A stretch of 64,000 nucleotides of DNA. Source: Pigmentiphaga kullae (GTDB lineage Bacteria; Pseudomonadota; Gammaproteobacteria; Burkholderiales; Burkholderiaceae_B). Below, piece after piece: positions 16,606 to 27,573 of this stretch. Under the pieces are notes generated by a model, which saw only the letters and a program-made list of their open reading frames with translations, did no database searches and had not been told where the DNA came from. Within the stretch, counting starts at the first letter, position 1; every line of letters begins with the position of its first letter. A program made the position numbers and the translations under genes. The stretch spans positions 1,612,001 through 1,676,000 of the forward strand of contig NZ_SGXC01000001.1 in the NCBI RefSeq assembly GCF_004216695.1, written 5' to 3'.

Positions 16606-18708
16606 ATGGCCCGCAAGACCCCGATCGAGCGCTACCGCAACATCGGCATCTCTGCGCACATCGACGCAGGGAAGACCACCACCACCGAACGTATCCTGTT
16701 CTATACGGGCGTCAACCACAAGCTTGGCGAAGTGCACGACGGCGCCGCCACGATGGACTGGATGGAGCAGGAGCAGGAACGCGGCATCACGATCACCTCG
16801 GCTGCCACCACCTGCTTCTGGAAGGGCATGGCGGGCAATTATCCCGAGCATCGCTTCAACATCATCGACACCCCGGGGCACGTGGACTTCACGATTGAAG
16901 TCGAGCGCTCCATGCGCGTGCTGGACGGCGCCTGCATGGTGTATTGCGCCGTGGGCGGCGTGCAGCCCCAGTCGGAAACCGTCTGGCGCCAGGCCAACAA
17001 GTACGGCGTGCCCCGTCTCGCGTTCGTCAACAAGATGGACCGCACCGGCGCGAACTTCTTCAAGGTCTACGAGCAGATGCGTCTGCGCCTGAAGGCCAAC
17101 CCGGTTCCGCTGCAAGTGCCGATCGGCGCCGAGGACTCGTTCAAGGGCGTGGTCGACCTGGTCAAGATGAAGTCCATCCTGTGGGATGACGCCACCCAGG
17201 GCACCAAGTTCGACTACGGCGACATTCCCGCCGAGTTGGCCGATACCTGCAGCGAATGGCGCGAAAAGCTGGTCGAGGCGGCTGCCGAGTCGTCCGAAGA
17301 GCTGATGAACAAGTACCTGGAATCCGGCGAGCTGTCGGAAGCCGAGATCAAGTCCGCCATCCGCCAGCGCACCATCGCCGGCGAGATCCAGCCCATGCTG
17401 TGCGGCACCGCCTTCAAGAACAAGGGCGTGCAGGCCATGCTGGACGCGGTCATCGACTACCTGCCCTCGCCGGTCGACATCCCCCCGGTCGATGGTACCG
17501 ACGAGAACGACCAGCCGGTGGTCCGCAAGGCCGACGACAAGGAAAAGTTCTCGGCGCTGGCGTTCAAGCTGATGACGGACCCGTTCGTCGGCCAGCTGAC
17601 CTTCATCCGCGTGTATTCGGGCGTGCTGAACTCCGGCGACACCGTCTACAACGCGATCAAGGGCAAGAAAGAGCGCGTCGGCCGTATCCTGCAGATGCAC
17701 GCCAACCAGCGTGAAGAAATCAAGGAAGTGCTGGCGGGCGACATCGCCGCGGCCGTGGGCCTGAAGGACGTCACGACCGGCGAAACGCTGTGCGATCCGG
17801 AATCGATCGTCACGCTGGAAAAGATGGAGTTCCCCGAGCCCGTGATCGCGCAGGCCGTCGAACCCAAGACCAAGGCCGACCAGGAAAAGATGGGCATCGC
17901 CCTGAACCGCCTGGCCGCCGAGGATCCGTCGTTCCGCGTGCGCACCGATGAAGAATCGGGCCAGACCATCATTGCCGGCATGGGCGAGCTCCACCTGGAA
18001 ATCCTGGTCGACCGCATGAAGCGCGAATTCGGCGTTGACGCCAACGTCGGCAAGCCCCAGGTGGCCTACCGCGAAACCATCCGCAAGGTCTGCGAAGAGT
18101 CCGAAGGCAAGTTCGTCAAGCAGTCGGGCGGCCGCGGCCAGTACGGCCACGTGGTGCTGAAGGTCGAGCCCCAGGAAGCCGGCAAGGGCTTCGAGTTCGT
18201 CGACGCGATCAAGGGCGGCGTGGTGCCCCGTGAATTCATCCCGGCCGTGGAAAAGGGTTGTATCGACACCCTGCAGGCGGGCGTGATGGCCGGTTATCCG
18301 GTGGTGGACGTCAAGGTCACGCTGTTCTTCGGTTCGTACCACGACGTGGACTCGAACGAAAACGCGTTCAAGATGGCTGCCTCGATGGCCTTCAAGGACG
18401 GCATGCGCAAGGCCAACCCCGTGCTGCTCGAGCCCATGATGGCCGTGGAAGTCGAGACGCCGGAAGACTATGCCGGTACCGTGATGGGCGATCTGTCCTC
18501 GCGGCGCGGCATGGTCCAGGGCATGGACGACATGGTCGGCGGTGGCAAGGTCATCAAGGCCGAGGTTCCCCTGGCCGAGATGTTCGGTTATTCCACCTCG
18601 CTGCGTTCCGCGACCCAGGGTCGCGCGACGTACACGATGGAATTCAAGCACTACGCGGAAGCGCCGAAGAACGTCGCCGACGCAATCATCAGCGCCCGCG
18701 CCAAGTAA
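16606..18708 (+). CDS. fusA: Elongation factor G
   Basis: The 700-residue translocation GTPase shows the GTP-binding motifs [12 protein letters not shown] (G1), DTPGHVDF (G3) and NKMDR (G4), followed by domains II-V of usual length. The ATG at 16606 follows CAAGGAAATCC and gives the standard start [14 protein letters not shown]; an ATG 57 bases upstream would add an unrelated extension. It lies between rpsG and tuf in the str operon. Confidence 0.99.
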   Translation: MARKTPIERYRNIGISAHIDAGKTTTTERILFYTGVNHKLGEVHDGAATMDWMEQEQERGITITSAATTCFWKGMAGNYPEHRFNIIDTPGHVDFTIEVERSMRVLDGACMVYCAVGGVQPQSETVWRQANKYGVPRLAFVNKMDRTGANFFKVYEQMRLRLKANPVPLQVPIGAEDSFKGVVDLVKMKSILWDDATQGTKFDYGDIPAELADTCSEWREKLVEAAAESSEELMNKYLESGELSEAEIKSAIRQRTIAGEIQPMLCGTAFKNKGVQAMLDAVIDYLPSPVDIPPVDGTDENDQPVVRKADDKEKFSALAFKLMTDPFVGQLTFIRVYSGVLNSGDTVYNAIKGKKERVGRILQMHANQREEIKEVLAGDIAAAVGLKDVTTGETLCDPESIVTLEKMEFPEPVIAQAVEPKTKADQEKMGIALNRLAAEDPSFRVRTDEESGQTIIAGMGELHLEILVDRMKREFGVDANVGKPQVAYRETIRKVCEESEGKFVKQSGGRGQYGHVVLKVEPQEAGKGFEFVDAIKGGVVPREFIPAVEKGCIDTLQAGVMAGYPVVDVKVTLFFGSYHDVDSNENAFKMAASMAFKDGMRKANPVLLEPMMAVEVETPEDYAGTVMGDLSSRRGMVQGMDDMVGGGKVIKAEVPLAEMFGYSTSLRSATQGRATYTMEFKHYAEAPKNVADAIISARAK

Positions 18709-18763
18709 TTGGCGACAGGCAAGTAATCGTTAAATCTCCAGGCAAACTGCAGGAAGAGAGAAC

Positions 18764-19954
<1,191 letters not shown>

Positions 19955-19956
19955 GA

Positions 19957-20032
19957 CCCCCCTACGCGCTTACGCGCGCCCCCCGGGGGGCGGGACTGGC
20001 GGACCGGCGGAGCCGGATCCGCTGTCCCCTGG
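19957..20032. repeat. Dispersed palindromic intergenic repeat, copy A
   Basis: A block of about 76 bases starts with a C-run and CTACGCGCTTACGCGCGCC, continues with a CCCCCC/GGGGGG palindrome, and ends with GGACCGGCGGAGCCGGATCC and GCTGTCCCC. It matches copies at 46193, 48307 and (inverted) 47171. It lies 3 bases after the tuf stop and may act as a terminator or mRNA-stabilising hairpin. Confidence 0.85.
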
Positions 20033-20133
20033 ATCGGGGGCGTGGTAGTGCGGAAGGTGTGGTTGTGGTGCCAGCGGTATCTGACTACTACCGAGGCGAG
20101 GTTTCCTCGCCTCATCGCTCTTTAGGATATTTC

Positions 20134-20445
20134 ATGAAAAAGCAGAAGATTCGCATCCGCCTCAAGGCGTTCGATTACAAGCTCATCGACCAGTCGGCCG
20201 CCGAGATCGTCGAAACCGCCAAGCGCACGGGTGCCGTGGTCCGTGGTCCGGTTCCCCTGCCGACCCGTATCCGCCGCTACGATCTGCTGCGTTCGCCGCA
20301 CGTCAACAAGACGTCGCGCGACCAGTTCGAGATCCGCACCCATCAGCGCCTGATGGACATCGTGGATCCCACCGACAAGACCGTGGACGCGCTGATGCGC
20401 CTGGACCTGCCGGCTGGCGTGGATGTGGAAATCGCTTTGCAGTGA
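20134..20445 (+). CDS. rpsJ: Ribosomal protein S10
   Basis: The 103-residue protein has the exact standard length from the start at 20134 ([19 protein letters not shown]). TAGGAT lies 6 bases before the ATG. Besides its place in the 30S head, S10 takes part in NusB-dependent antitermination. It is separated from rplC by 260 bases containing a promoter and a hairpin, unlike the tight spacing in E. coli. Confidence 0.99.
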   Translation: MKKQKIRIRLKAFDYKLIDQSAAEIVETAKRTGAVVRGPVPLPTRIRRYDLLRSPHVNKTSRDQFEIRTHQRLMDIVDPTDKTVDALMRLDLPAGVDVEIALQ

Positions 20446-20466
20446 CGTGGTATTTGCGCCCGGGGC

Positions 20467-20496
20467 TTGAAAAGGCCGCCGGGCGCAGGCTATACT
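20467..20496 (+). promoter_or_regulatory. Promoter upstream of rplC
   Basis: TTGAAA (20467-20472), an 18-base spacer and TATACT (20491-20496) form a good sigma70 match between rpsJ and rplC. The start site would be near 20503, giving a leader of about 200 bases. It suggests that rplC to rpsQ can be transcribed apart from rpsJ. Confidence 0.7.
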
Positions 20497-20504
20497 AGCC
20501 GGCT

Positions 20505-20533
20505 AGCCCGTGGGTAAACCCTCATGGGCTTTT
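20505..20533 (+). terminator. Terminator-like hairpin just after the rplC promoter
   Basis: GCCCGTGGG (20506-20514) pairs with the segment ending TCATGGGC (20529), with two G-T pairs, and a TTTT run follows. It may end the rpsJ transcript or form the very 5' end of the rplC transcript. A second GC-rich stem (about 20547-20565) followed by TTTTT lies shortly after. Confidence 0.5.
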
Positions 20534-20705
20534 GGCACGTATTTATTCCGGTGGGGGTTCCCCGGCATTTTTCCCGGATCGTGCCGCCAGCAATCACTAT
20601 CGCATCAATGTAGGCGCAGCGCCCCTGGCGTTGCTGACCGGCGCCGCACCCCGGTGTGACGCCACTTTTAGCCCCGGCCAATCGTAGTCGGGAATGGAGA
20701 AAACG

Positions 20706-21386
20706 ATGTCGACCCAATCGACGGCCTCCACGCCAGCCGCATTCCGGCTCGGCCTGGTGGGTCGCAAGGTTGGCATGACCCGCATTTTCACGGACGATGG
20801 CGAGTCCATCCCCGTGACCGTGCTGGACGTGTCGAACAACCGTGTGACCCAGGTCAAATCCCCGCAAACGGACGGTTATGCCGCCGTTCAGGTCACGTTC
20901 GGTACGCGCCGTGCTTCGCGCGTCACCAAGCCCCTTACCGGCCATTTCGCGAAAGCGGGTGCCGAAGCGGGCAGCGTGCTCAAGGAATTCCGCCTTGATC
21001 CGGCCAAAGCGGCCGAGTTCGCTCCGGGCGCAGTCATCACCGTGGAATCCGTGTTCACGGTCGGCCAGAAGGTCGACGTGACGGGCACGACCATCGGTAA
21101 GGGCTTCTCGGGCGCGATCAAGCGTCACAACTTCTCGTCGAACCGCGCTTCGCACGGTAACTCGGTGTCGCACAACTCGGCTGGCTCCATCGGTATGGCG
21201 CAGGATCCGGGCCGTGTGTTCCCGGGCAAGAAGATGGCCGGCCACTACGGCGACGTCACCCGCACCGTGCAGAACCTCGACGTGATCCGCGTGGACGCCG
21301 AGCGCGGCCTGCTGCTGGTCCGTGGCGCCGTCCCGGGCCATGCCGGCGCGAACATCGTCGTTCGTCCCGCTGTGAAAGGAGCCTGA
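20706..21386 (+). CDS. rplC: Ribosomal protein L3
   Basis: The 226-residue protein starts at 20706, where GGAGAAAACG gives a proper ribosome site; an ATG 12 bases earlier overlaps that site. An Ala/Thr/Ser-rich N-terminal lead of about 15 residues precedes the conserved [16 protein letters not shown]3 is an early assembly protein near the peptidyl transferase centre. It heads the second part of the S10 operon. Confidence 0.98.
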   Translation: MSTQSTASTPAAFRLGLVGRKVGMTRIFTDDGESIPVTVLDVSNNRVTQVKSPQTDGYAAVQVTFGTRRASRVTKPLTGHFAKAGAEAGSVLKEFRLDPAKAAEFAPGAVITVESVFTVGQKVDVTGTTIGKGFSGAIKRHNFSSNRASHGNSVSHNSAGSIGMAQDPGRVFPGKKMAGHYGDVTRTVQNLDVIRVDAERGLLLVRGAVPGHAGANIVVRPAVKGA

Positions 21387-21388
21387 AC

Positions 21389-22012
21389 ATGGCAGATCTC
21401 AAGCTCCTGAATGACCAGGGCCAGGTCGCTGCGACCGTCAGCGCCCCCGATACGGTCTTCGGCCGCGAATTCAACGAAGCGCTGGTGCACCAGGTCGTTG
21501 TCGCCTACCAGGCCAACGCCCGCAGCGGCAACCGCGCCCAGAAGGACCGCACGGAAGTCAAGCACTCCACCAAGAAGCCCTGGCGCCAGAAGGGTACCGG
21601 CCGCGCTCGCGCCGGTATGACCTCGTCGCCGCTGTGGCGTGGGGGTGGTCGCATTTTCCCGAATTCGCCTGAAGAAAACTTCAGCCAGAAAGTGAACAAG
21701 AAGATGTACCGCGCCGGTGTGCGGTCGATCTTGTCGCAGCTGGCCCGCGAAGACCGGATCGCGATCGTCGAGAACTTCGTGGTCGATTCGCCCAAGACCA
21801 AGGTGGCCGCCGACAAGCTCAAGAGCCTGGGCTTGAACTCGGTCCTCATCATTACCGATACGGTTGACGAAAACCTCTATCTGGCCACGCGCAATCTGCC
21901 GCACGTGGCGGTGGTCGAGTCCCGTTATGCCGATCCGCTGTCGCTGATCCACTACAACAAAGTGTTGATCACCAAGCCCGCGATCGCTCAGCTCGAGGAG
22001 ATGCTGGGATGA
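21389..22012 (+). CDS. rplD: Ribosomal protein L4
   Basis: A 207-residue protein starting [13 protein letters not shown], with the exit-tunnel loop rich in basic residues ([15 protein letters not shown]). In E. coli L4 also represses the S10 operon. AAGGAG overlaps the rplC stop 2 bases upstream; the gene overlaps rplW by 4 bases. Confidence 0.98.
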   Translation: MADLKLLNDQGQVAATVSAPDTVFGREFNEALVHQVVVAYQANARSGNRAQKDRTEVKHSTKKPWRQKGTGRARAGMTSSPLWRGGGRIFPNSPEENFSQKVNKKMYRAGVRSILSQLAREDRIAIVENFVVDSPKTKVAADKLKSLGLNSVLIITDTVDENLYLATRNLPHVAVVESRYADPLSLIHYNKVLITKPAIAQLEEMLG

Positions 22013-22308
22013 GCAACGACCGTCTGCTCCAGGTTCTGCTGGCCCCGATCGTCTCTGAAAAGAGCACGTTCATCGCCGACAAGAACCAGCAAGTGGCTTT
22101 CCGCGTCCTGCAAGACGCCACCAAGCCGGAAATCAAGGCTGCCGTCGAACTGCTCTTCAAGGTGCAGGTCGAGTCCGTGCAGGTTCTCAATACCAAGGGC
22201 AAAGTCAAGCGCTTTGGCCGCTTCATCGGTCGCCGCCGCAACGAGCGCAAGGCGTACGTGTCGCTGAAGCCGGGTCAGGAAATCGACTTTGCGCAGGAGG
22301 TGAAGTAA
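22009..22308 (+). CDS. rplW: Ribosomal protein L23
   Basis: The 99-residue protein lies at the exit tunnel, where trigger factor and SRP dock. It has the family opening [14 protein letters not shown]. Its ATGA overlap with rplD and zero-base spacing to rplB imply coupled translation. Confidence 0.98.
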   Translation: MSNDRLLQVLLAPIVSEKSTFIADKNQQVAFRVLQDATKPEIKAAVELLFKVQVESVQVLNTKGKVKRFGRFIGRRRNERKAYVSLKPGQEIDFAQEVK

Positions 22309-23136
22309 ATGCCCCTCGTCAAGCTGAAGCCGACTTCCGCCGGTCGCCGCGCGATGGTGAAGGTGGTTCACCCCCACCTGCACAAAGGTCGCCCGCTCGA
22401 CAGTCTGCTCGAAAAGCAGATGCAGAATGCCGGCCGCAACAACAACGGCCATATCACCACGCGCCATCGCGGCGGTGGTCACAAGCAACATTATCGTGTG
22501 GTCGATTTCAAGCGCACCAAGGACGGCATCCCGGCCAAGGTCGAGCGCATCGAATACGATCCCAACCGGACGGCGCACATCGCTCTGCTGTGCTATGCCG
22601 ACGGCGAACGTCGCTACATCATCGCCCCGCGCGGTCTTGAAGTCGGCGCCACGCTGGTGTCTGGTAGCGAAGCGCCCATCCGCGCTGGCAATACCCTGCC
22701 GATCCGCAACATCCCGGTCGGTAGCACCATCCACTGCGTGGAAATGATCCCTGGCAAGGGCGCCCAGATGGTGCGTTCGGCGGGTGGATCGGCCGTGCTG
22801 CTGGCTCGTGAAGGTACCTATGCCCAGGTTCGCCTGCGTTCGGGCGAAGTCCGCAAGGTGCACATCGAGTGCCGTGCGACCATCGGCGAAGTCAGCAACG
22901 AAGAGCATGGCCTGCGCCAGATCGGCAAGGCCGGTGCCACCCGTTGGCGCGGCATTCGCCCCACCGTTCGCGGTGTTGCCATGAACCCGATCGACCACCC
23001 GCACGGTGGTGGTGAAGGCCGTACTGGCGAAGCCCGTGAGCCGGTCAGCCCCTGGGGCACTCCGTCCAAGGGTTTCAAGACCCGCCGCAACAAGCGGACG
23101 AGCAATATGATCGTCCAGCGGCGCAAGAAGAAGTAA
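22309..23136 (+). CDS. rplB: Ribosomal protein L2
   Basis: The 275-residue protein contains the conserved C-terminal segment [14 protein letters not shown], whose histidine lies near the peptidyl transferase centre. It starts directly after the rplW stop. Length and motifs are normal. Confidence 0.99.
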   Translation: MPLVKLKPTSAGRRAMVKVVHPHLHKGRPLDSLLEKQMQNAGRNNNGHITTRHRGGGHKQHYRVVDFKRTKDGIPAKVERIEYDPNRTAHIALLCYADGERRYIIAPRGLEVGATLVSGSEAPIRAGNTLPIRNIPVGSTIHCVEMIPGKGAQMVRSAGGSAVLLAREGTYAQVRLRSGEVRKVHIECRATIGEVSNEEHGLRQIGKAGATRWRGIRPTVRGVAMNPIDHPHGGGEGRTGEAREPVSPWGTPSKGFKTRRNKRTSNMIVQRRKKK

Positions 23137-23148
23137 GCGAGGCGAGCC

Positions 23149-23424
23149 ATGTCACGTTCGATTAAAAAAGGCCCGTTTGTCGACCTGCACCTTCTGAAGA
23201 AGGTTGAGTCGGCCACGGCCGGCAAAGACAAGCGCCCGATCAAGACCTGGTCGCGTCGTTCCACGATCCTGCCCGAGTTCATCGGTCTGACGATCGCGGT
23301 TCACAATGGTCGCCAGCATGTTCCCGTGTATGTCAACGAGAACATGGTCGGTCACAAACTCGGCGAGTTCGCGCTGACCCGTACGTTCAAGGGTCACGCT
23401 GCGGACAAGAAGGCCAAGAGGTAA
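23149..23424 (+). CDS. rpsS: Ribosomal protein S19
   Basis: A 91-residue protein beginning [20 protein letters not shown], the standard S19 start. It lies in the 30S head and pairs with S13. Normal length. Confidence 0.99.
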   Translation: MSRSIKKGPFVDLHLLKKVESATAGKDKRPIKTWSRRSTILPEFIGLTIAVHNGRQHVPVYVNENMVGHKLGEFALTRTFKGHAADKKAKR

Positions 23425-23429
23425 GCGCG

Positions 23430-23759
23430 ATGGAAACCACTGCGATTGTTCGTGGCGTACGCGTGTCGGCCCAGAAGGCCCGTCTGGTCGCGGATATGAT
23501 CCGCGGCAAGTCGGTGGCCCAGGCCATCAACATTCTGACGTTCACGCCCAAGAAGTCCGCCGGCATCATCAAGAAGGCGGTCGAATCCGCCATCGCGAAT
23601 GCCGAGCACAACGACGGTGCCGATATCGACGAACTGAAGGTGAAAACCATCTACGTCGACAAGGGCGCGTCGCTCAAGCGTTTCGACGCCCGCGCCAAGG
23701 GCCGGGGCGTCAAGATCGAGAAGCAGACCTGCCACATCGTGGTCAAGGTCGGCAGCTAA
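23430..23759 (+). CDS. rplV: Ribosomal protein L22
   Basis: A 109-residue protein with [20 protein letters not shown] and the tunnel-lining hairpin containing [14 protein letters not shown], the region where macrolide-resistance changes occur. The ribosome site overlaps the rpsS stop. Confidence 0.99.
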   Translation: METTAIVRGVRVSAQKARLVADMIRGKSVAQAINILTFTPKKSAGIIKKAVESAIANAEHNDGADIDELKVKTIYVDKGASLKRFDARAKGRGVKIEKQTCHIVVKVGS

Positions 23760-23768
23760 GGAGCCACG

Positions 23769-24620
23769 ATGGGACAGAAAATTCACCCGACCGGGTTCCG
23801 TCTCTCGGTCAGCCGTAACTGGTCTTCCCGCTGGTACGCCAGCGGAAGCGCTTACGCCAACATGCTGGCGGAAGACATCAAGGTCCGCGAATACCTGAAG
23901 AAGAAGCTCAAAGGCGCTTCGGTGGGTCGCGTGATCATCGAGCGTCCTGCCAAGAACGCGCGCGTCACGGTCTACTCGGCTCGTCCGGGTGTCGTGATCG
24001 GCAAGAAAGGCGAGGACATCGAAATCCTGAAGGCCGATCTGCAGCGTCTGATGGGCGTGCCCGTGCACGTCAATATCGAAGAAATCCGCAAGCCGGAAAT
24101 CGACGCCCAGCTGATCGCCGACTCGATCGCCCAGCAGCTCGAAAAGCGCATCATGTTCCGCCGCGCGATGAAGCGCGCCATGCAGAACGCCATGCGCCTG
24201 GGCGCCCAGGGCATCAAGATCATGAGCGCCGGTCGCCTGAACGGTATCGAGATCGCCCGTACGGAATGGTATCGCGAAGGCCGTGTGCCGCTGCACACCC
24301 TGCGCGCCAACATCGACTACGGCACGTCCGAAGCCGGCACGACCTATGGTCTGATCGGTATCAAGGTGTGGGTCTACAAGGGCGATACGCTGGGCTCGGC
24401 CGAGCTGGCCGCCGCCCCTGAAGCCACCAAGGACGAAGAGCGCAAGCCGCGCCGCGGTCCGCGTAACGACCGTCCGGGCAATCGCCCCGGCGCCGGTCGT
24501 GGTCGCGGCGGCCGCCGGCCCGAAGGCGAGGCAGCTGCTGCCGCGCCCGAGGGTGGTGCCCGGCGTGCGCCGCGCAAGCCGGCTGCTGACGCGGCCGCGC
24601 CTGCCAAAGACGGAGAATAA
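23769..24620 (+). CDS. rpsC: Ribosomal protein S3 with long C-terminal tail
   Basis: The 283-residue protein has the N-terminal KH domain ([15 protein letters not shown]) and the S3 C-terminal domain up to about residue 215. Residues 216-283 form an Arg/Gly/Pro- then Ala-rich low-complexity tail about 50 residues longer than in E. coli. Such tails are common in betaproteobacterial S3. AAGGAG precedes the ATG. Confidence 0.98.
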   Translation: MGQKIHPTGFRLSVSRNWSSRWYASGSAYANMLAEDIKVREYLKKKLKGASVGRVIIERPAKNARVTVYSARPGVVIGKKGEDIEILKADLQRLMGVPVHVNIEEIRKPEIDAQLIADSIAQQLEKRIMFRRAMKRAMQNAMRLGAQGIKIMSAGRLNGIEIARTEWYREGRVPLHTLRANIDYGTSEAGTTYGLIGIKVWVYKGDTLGSAELAAAPEATKDEERKPRRGPRNDRPGNRPGAGRGRGGRRPEGEAAAAAPEGGARRAPRKPAADAAAPAKDGE

Positions 24621-24622
24621 GC

Positions 24623-25039
24623 ATGCTGCAGCCATCGCGCAGGAAATACCGCAAGGAACAAAAGGGCCGCAATACCGGCCTGGCTACGCGCGGCGCCAAC
24701 GTTTCGTTCGGCGAATTCGGTCTGAAGGCCACGGGTCGTGGCCGCCTGACCGCTCGCCAGATCGAGTCGGCCCGTCGTGCCATCACCCGCCACATCAAGC
24801 GTGGCGGCCGTATCTGGATCCGCGTCTTCCCGGACAAGCCGATCTCGCAGAAGCCCGCCGAAGTCCGGATGGGTAACGGCAAGGGCAACCCGGAGTACTG
24901 GGTCGCCGAGATCCAGCCCGGCAAGGTGCTGTACGAAATGGAAGGCGTCAACGAAGAACTGGCGCGCGAGGCGTTCCGCCTGGCGGCTGCCAAGCTTCCG
25001 ATCTCGACCGTCTTCGTGACGCGTCATCTCGGAACGTAA
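24623..25039 (+). CDS. rplP: Ribosomal protein L16
   Basis: The 138-residue protein begins [17 protein letters not shown] and contains [20 protein letters not shown], the loop reaching the A-site tRNA. It is 2 bases from rpsC. Confidence 0.99.
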   Translation: MLQPSRRKYRKEQKGRNTGLATRGANVSFGEFGLKATGRGRLTARQIESARRAITRHIKRGGRIWIRVFPDKPISQKPAEVRMGNGKGNPEYWVAEIQPGKVLYEMEGVNEELAREAFRLAAAKLPISTVFVTRHLGT

Positions 25040-25049
25040 GGAGATAGCA

Positions 25050-25241
25050 ATGAAGGCAAGCGAACTCCGTTCGAAAGACGCCGGCGAGCTCGGCAAGGAG
25101 CTCGAGGGTCTGCTTAGGGCTCAGTTCAGTCTGCGCATGCAGCTGGCTACCCAGCAGCTTTCCAATACCAGCCAGCTCGGCAAGGTGCGCCGCGACATCG
25201 CGCGCGTCCGTACCGTGCTGCGCGAGAAAGCCGGGAAGTAA
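25050..25241 (+). CDS. rpmC: Ribosomal protein L29
   Basis: A 63-residue two-helix protein starting [20 protein letters not shown]. It lies near the exit tunnel next to L23. AAGGAGA is 6 bases upstream. Confidence 0.98.
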   Translation: MKASELRSKDAGELGKELEGLLRAQFSLRMQLATQQLSNTSQLGKVRRDIARVRTVLREKAGK

Positions 25242-25243
25242 TC

Positions 25244-25507
25244 ATGAGCGAAACCAAGCTGAAGCGTACGCTGACCGGTCGTGTGGTCAGCGACAAGATG
25301 AACAAGACGGTAACCGTGATGGTCGAGCGGCGGGTCAAGCACCCGCTGTACGGCAAGATCGTCGTCCGGTCCGCCAAGTACCACGCTCACGACGAAACCA
25401 ACCAGTACAAGACCGGTGATCTGGTCGAGATCTCGGAAACCCGTCCGGTTTCCAAGACCAAGGCCTGGTCGGTGGTGCGTCTGGTCGAAGCCGCCCGGAT
25501 CATCTGA
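25244..25507 (+). CDS. rpsQ: Ribosomal protein S17
   Basis: An 87-residue OB-fold protein with [20 protein letters not shown]. In most bacteria rplN follows within a few bases; here the operon ends and an intrinsic terminator lies 36 bases downstream, with rplN 14 kb away. Confidence 0.99.
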   Translation: MSETKLKRTLTGRVVSDKMNKTVTVMVERRVKHPLYGKIVVRSAKYHAHDETNQYKTGDLVEISETRPVSKTKAWSVVRLVEAARII

Positions 25508-25543
25508 GCGCGCTTTACCGGCGCCGCAAGCGCGTCGTAGAAG

Positions 25544-25579
25544 AAACCGCCCGAGTCGCAAGGCTCTGGCGGTTTTTTT
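25544..25579 (+). terminator. Intrinsic terminator after rpsQ
   Basis: AAACCGCC (25544-25551) and GGCGGTTT (25568-25575) make an 8-bp stem running into a seven-T run (25573-25579). It is a textbook terminator and closes the first ribosomal block. Confidence 0.9.
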
Positions 25580-25624
25580 CGTCCGGCCACATGCAAAGGC
25601 ACGGACTTTGCTTCCTGCTCCGGC

Positions 25625-26767
25625 ATGTTCTCGGATCTCAAGCACCTCTCCCACCGCGCCGCCTGGCAACGGCAGCTGGAAATGCTGCTCGAGTCCGCCG
25701 GCGACGGCATCTATGGCATCGATCTGAGAGGGCGCTGCATCTTCATCAACCGGGCCGGCGCGGATATGCTGGGCTACAGCCCGGACGAAGTGGTGGGCCG
25801 CAACATGCACTACCTCATCCACCACTCCCATTCCGACCGCACCCTGATGCACGTCCAGGACTGCCGCATCTTCCGGGCGTTCCGGGAGGGGCGGGGCATA
25901 CGGGTCGAGGACGAGGTCCTGTGGCGCCGGGATGGAAGTTGCTTCGATGCCCAGTACGCGTCCTACCCCATCCGCGATCATGACCGGGTGGTCGGCGCGG
26001 TCGTGACTTTCTCGGACATTTCCGCGCGCCGGCGCATCGAGGGGGAATTGCAGCGCACCCATGCGCTGCTCGAACGCCGGGTACAGGAGCGCACCGCCAG
26101 GCTGCAGACCGCGCATGAGTCGCTGCGCCGGCTGAGCGCGCACCTGAGCACCCTGCGCGAGGAGGAGCGCGCGCACATCGCGCGCAACATCCACGACGAT
26201 CTGGGGGCTTCGTTCACCGCGCTGCGCCTGGACCTCGACTGGCTGTCGCGGCGGCTGGCGGGGCAGGAGGCATTGCAGGCGCACGTGGGCCGCATGCTTG
26301 GGGTTGCGCAGCAGGCCATGGAGTCCACGCGGCGAATCGTGAACGATCTGCGCCCCGCGGTGCTGGATCATCTGGGGCTGTGGGCGGCGCTGGAGACGCT
26401 GCTTCAAGATCTGCAGGTCCGGGGCGAACTGGCTTGCCGCTATCTGTGCGCGGCCGAAGCGGAACGGTGCCGCCTCGGGCGGGCAGCCGAGATCGAGATC
26501 TACCGCATCGTGCAGGAGTTGCTGACCAACGTACAGCGCCACGCCCGCGCCCGCTGCGTGAGCTTGAGCGTGGAGATCCGGGAGCGGAATCTGGTCGTCG
26601 AGCTGGAGGATGACGGGATCGGCATGCAACTGCCCGAGCCGGCCCATACGTTCGGCATCCTGGGCATGCGCGAGCGCGCCCGCTCGATCAACGGCGTGCT
26701 GGAACTGGACAGCGCGCCGGGAGCCGGTACGCGCGCGCGGCTGACGTTGCAGGAAATCTCGGTGTAG
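25625..26767 (+). CDS. Soluble PAS-domain sensor histidine kinase (NarX/HisKA_3 type)
   Basis: The 380-residue protein has a PAS domain at about 14-135 (SAGDGIYGIDLRGRCIFIN, then FSDISARR), a coiled linker to about 180, a HisKA_3 box with phospho-acceptor H190 in NIHDDLG, and an ATPase domain with N302 in ELLTNVQRHA and the DDGIGM loop (329-334). No membrane segment or signal peptide is visible, so it senses an internal signal. The response regulator starts 4 bases after it. The ATG at 25625 has little ribosome-site support. It sits between the rpsQ terminator and a cyanate operon that it may control. Confidence 0.92.
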   Translation: MFSDLKHLSHRAAWQRQLEMLLESAGDGIYGIDLRGRCIFINRAGADMLGYSPDEVVGRNMHYLIHHSHSDRTLMHVQDCRIFRAFREGRGIRVEDEVLWRRDGSCFDAQYASYPIRDHDRVVGAVVTFSDISARRRIEGELQRTHALLERRVQERTARLQTAHESLRRLSAHLSTLREEERAHIARNIHDDLGASFTALRLDLDWLSRRLAGQEALQAHVGRMLGVAQQAMESTRRIVNDLRPAVLDHLGLWAALETLLQDLQVRGELACRYLCAAEAERCRLGRAAEIEIYRIVQELLTNVQRHARARCVSLSVEIRERNLVVELEDDGIGMQLPEPAHTFGILGMRERARSINGVLELDSAPGAGTRARLTLQEISV

Positions 26768-26771
26768 CGCG

Positions 26772-27410
26772 ATGGGGCTGGGCATACTGATCGTCGACGA
26801 CCACATGATCATTCGCCAGGGCCTGGCCAGGCTGCTGGCCGAGGACCCGCGCATCGGACGGGTCGCCGAGGCCGCGGACGGGCCCTCGGCGCTGCGCACC
26901 CTGCGCCAGGGCGGATACCGGGCGATGGTGCTGGATATCGCGCTGGAAGAGCGCGATGGCCTGGATGTCCTCAAATCGGTGCGCGCCGAGTTTCCCGCGG
27001 TGGGCGTGGTCATGCTGTCGGTCTATCCCGAGTCCCAATTGGCCGTGCGTGCGCTGCGAGCCGGCGCGCATGCCTATCTGAACAAGGGATGCGAGCCGGG
27101 CGAGCTGCGCGACGCACTGGTCAGCGCGGCGGCGGGCAAGACCTACCTCACGCCCGGCGTGGCCGAGTTGCTCGCCAGCACGGTGCGCCAGGATCGGCCG
27201 CGGGCGCCGCACGAACTGCTGTCGAATCGCGAGTTCCAGGTGCTGCATCTGCTCGTGGCGGGCAAGTCGGTATCCGCCATCGGCGAGCAACTGGCCTTGT
27301 CGGCCAATACCATTTCCACCTACCGCGGCCGCATCTTCGAGAAGCTGGGAGTTCGCAGCGTCGCGGAACTGGTGACCTACGCGCGGCAGCACGAGCTGCG
27401 TCCCGTATAG
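26772..27410 (+). CDS. LuxR/FixJ-family response regulator
   Basis: The 212-residue protein has a receiver domain with acidic D9/D10, phospho-acceptor D55 (VLDIALEERDG), S83 and K105 (LNKG), then a LuxR-type helix-turn-helix at about 148-205 (LSNREFQVLHLLVAGKS, ISTYRGRIFEKLGV). It is the partner of the adjacent kinase. The DJ-1/cyanate genes downstream are the most likely target. Confidence 0.94.
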   Translation: MGLGILIVDDHMIIRQGLARLLAEDPRIGRVAEAADGPSALRTLRQGGYRAMVLDIALEERDGLDVLKSVRAEFPAVGVVMLSVYPESQLAVRALRAGAHAYLNKGCEPGELRDALVSAAAGKTYLTPGVAELLASTVRQDRPRAPHELLSNREFQVLHLLVAGKSVSAIGEQLALSANTISTYRGRIFEKLGVRSVAELVTYARQHELRPV

Positions 27411-27446
27411 GGGCATCGCGCACCAATGGTGGGCATTGCGCGCACC
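27411..27446. promoter_or_regulatory. Imperfect direct repeat upstream of the cyanate genes
   Basis: GGGCATCGCGCACC (27411-27424) is repeated as GGGCATTGCGCGCACC (27431-27446), differing by a substitution and a two-base insertion, starting directly after the response regulator stop. It may be a binding site for that regulator; the rest of the 163-base gap shows no clear promoter. Confidence 0.35.
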
Positions 27447-27573
27447 GCGTAGTTCGATCACTACAAATTTTTCGTTGGAACCGCGATATCCGCAACCGGC
27501 CCGCTCGCCCATGATGTGTCGCATGCGGTGCCGCGATGGGTGGCAGCGCCGGACGTGACGCGGATGGATCGCC

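Noticed and set aside
15808-18651. A 947-codon minus-strand frame opposite rpsL end, rpsG and fusA
   Set aside because: It mirrors the codon periodicity of fusA, has no domain and no ribosome site.
19957-20032. Calling the palindromic repeat a simple rho-independent terminator
   Set aside because: It lacks a downstream T-run, occurs in both orientations, and has two palindromic parts, so it is listed as a repeat with possible terminator function.
19955-20133. Possible tRNA genes next to tuf
   Set aside because: Many bacteria have tRNA genes near tuf, but the gap here is the palindromic repeat and a short leader; no cloverleaf or T-loop sequence was seen.
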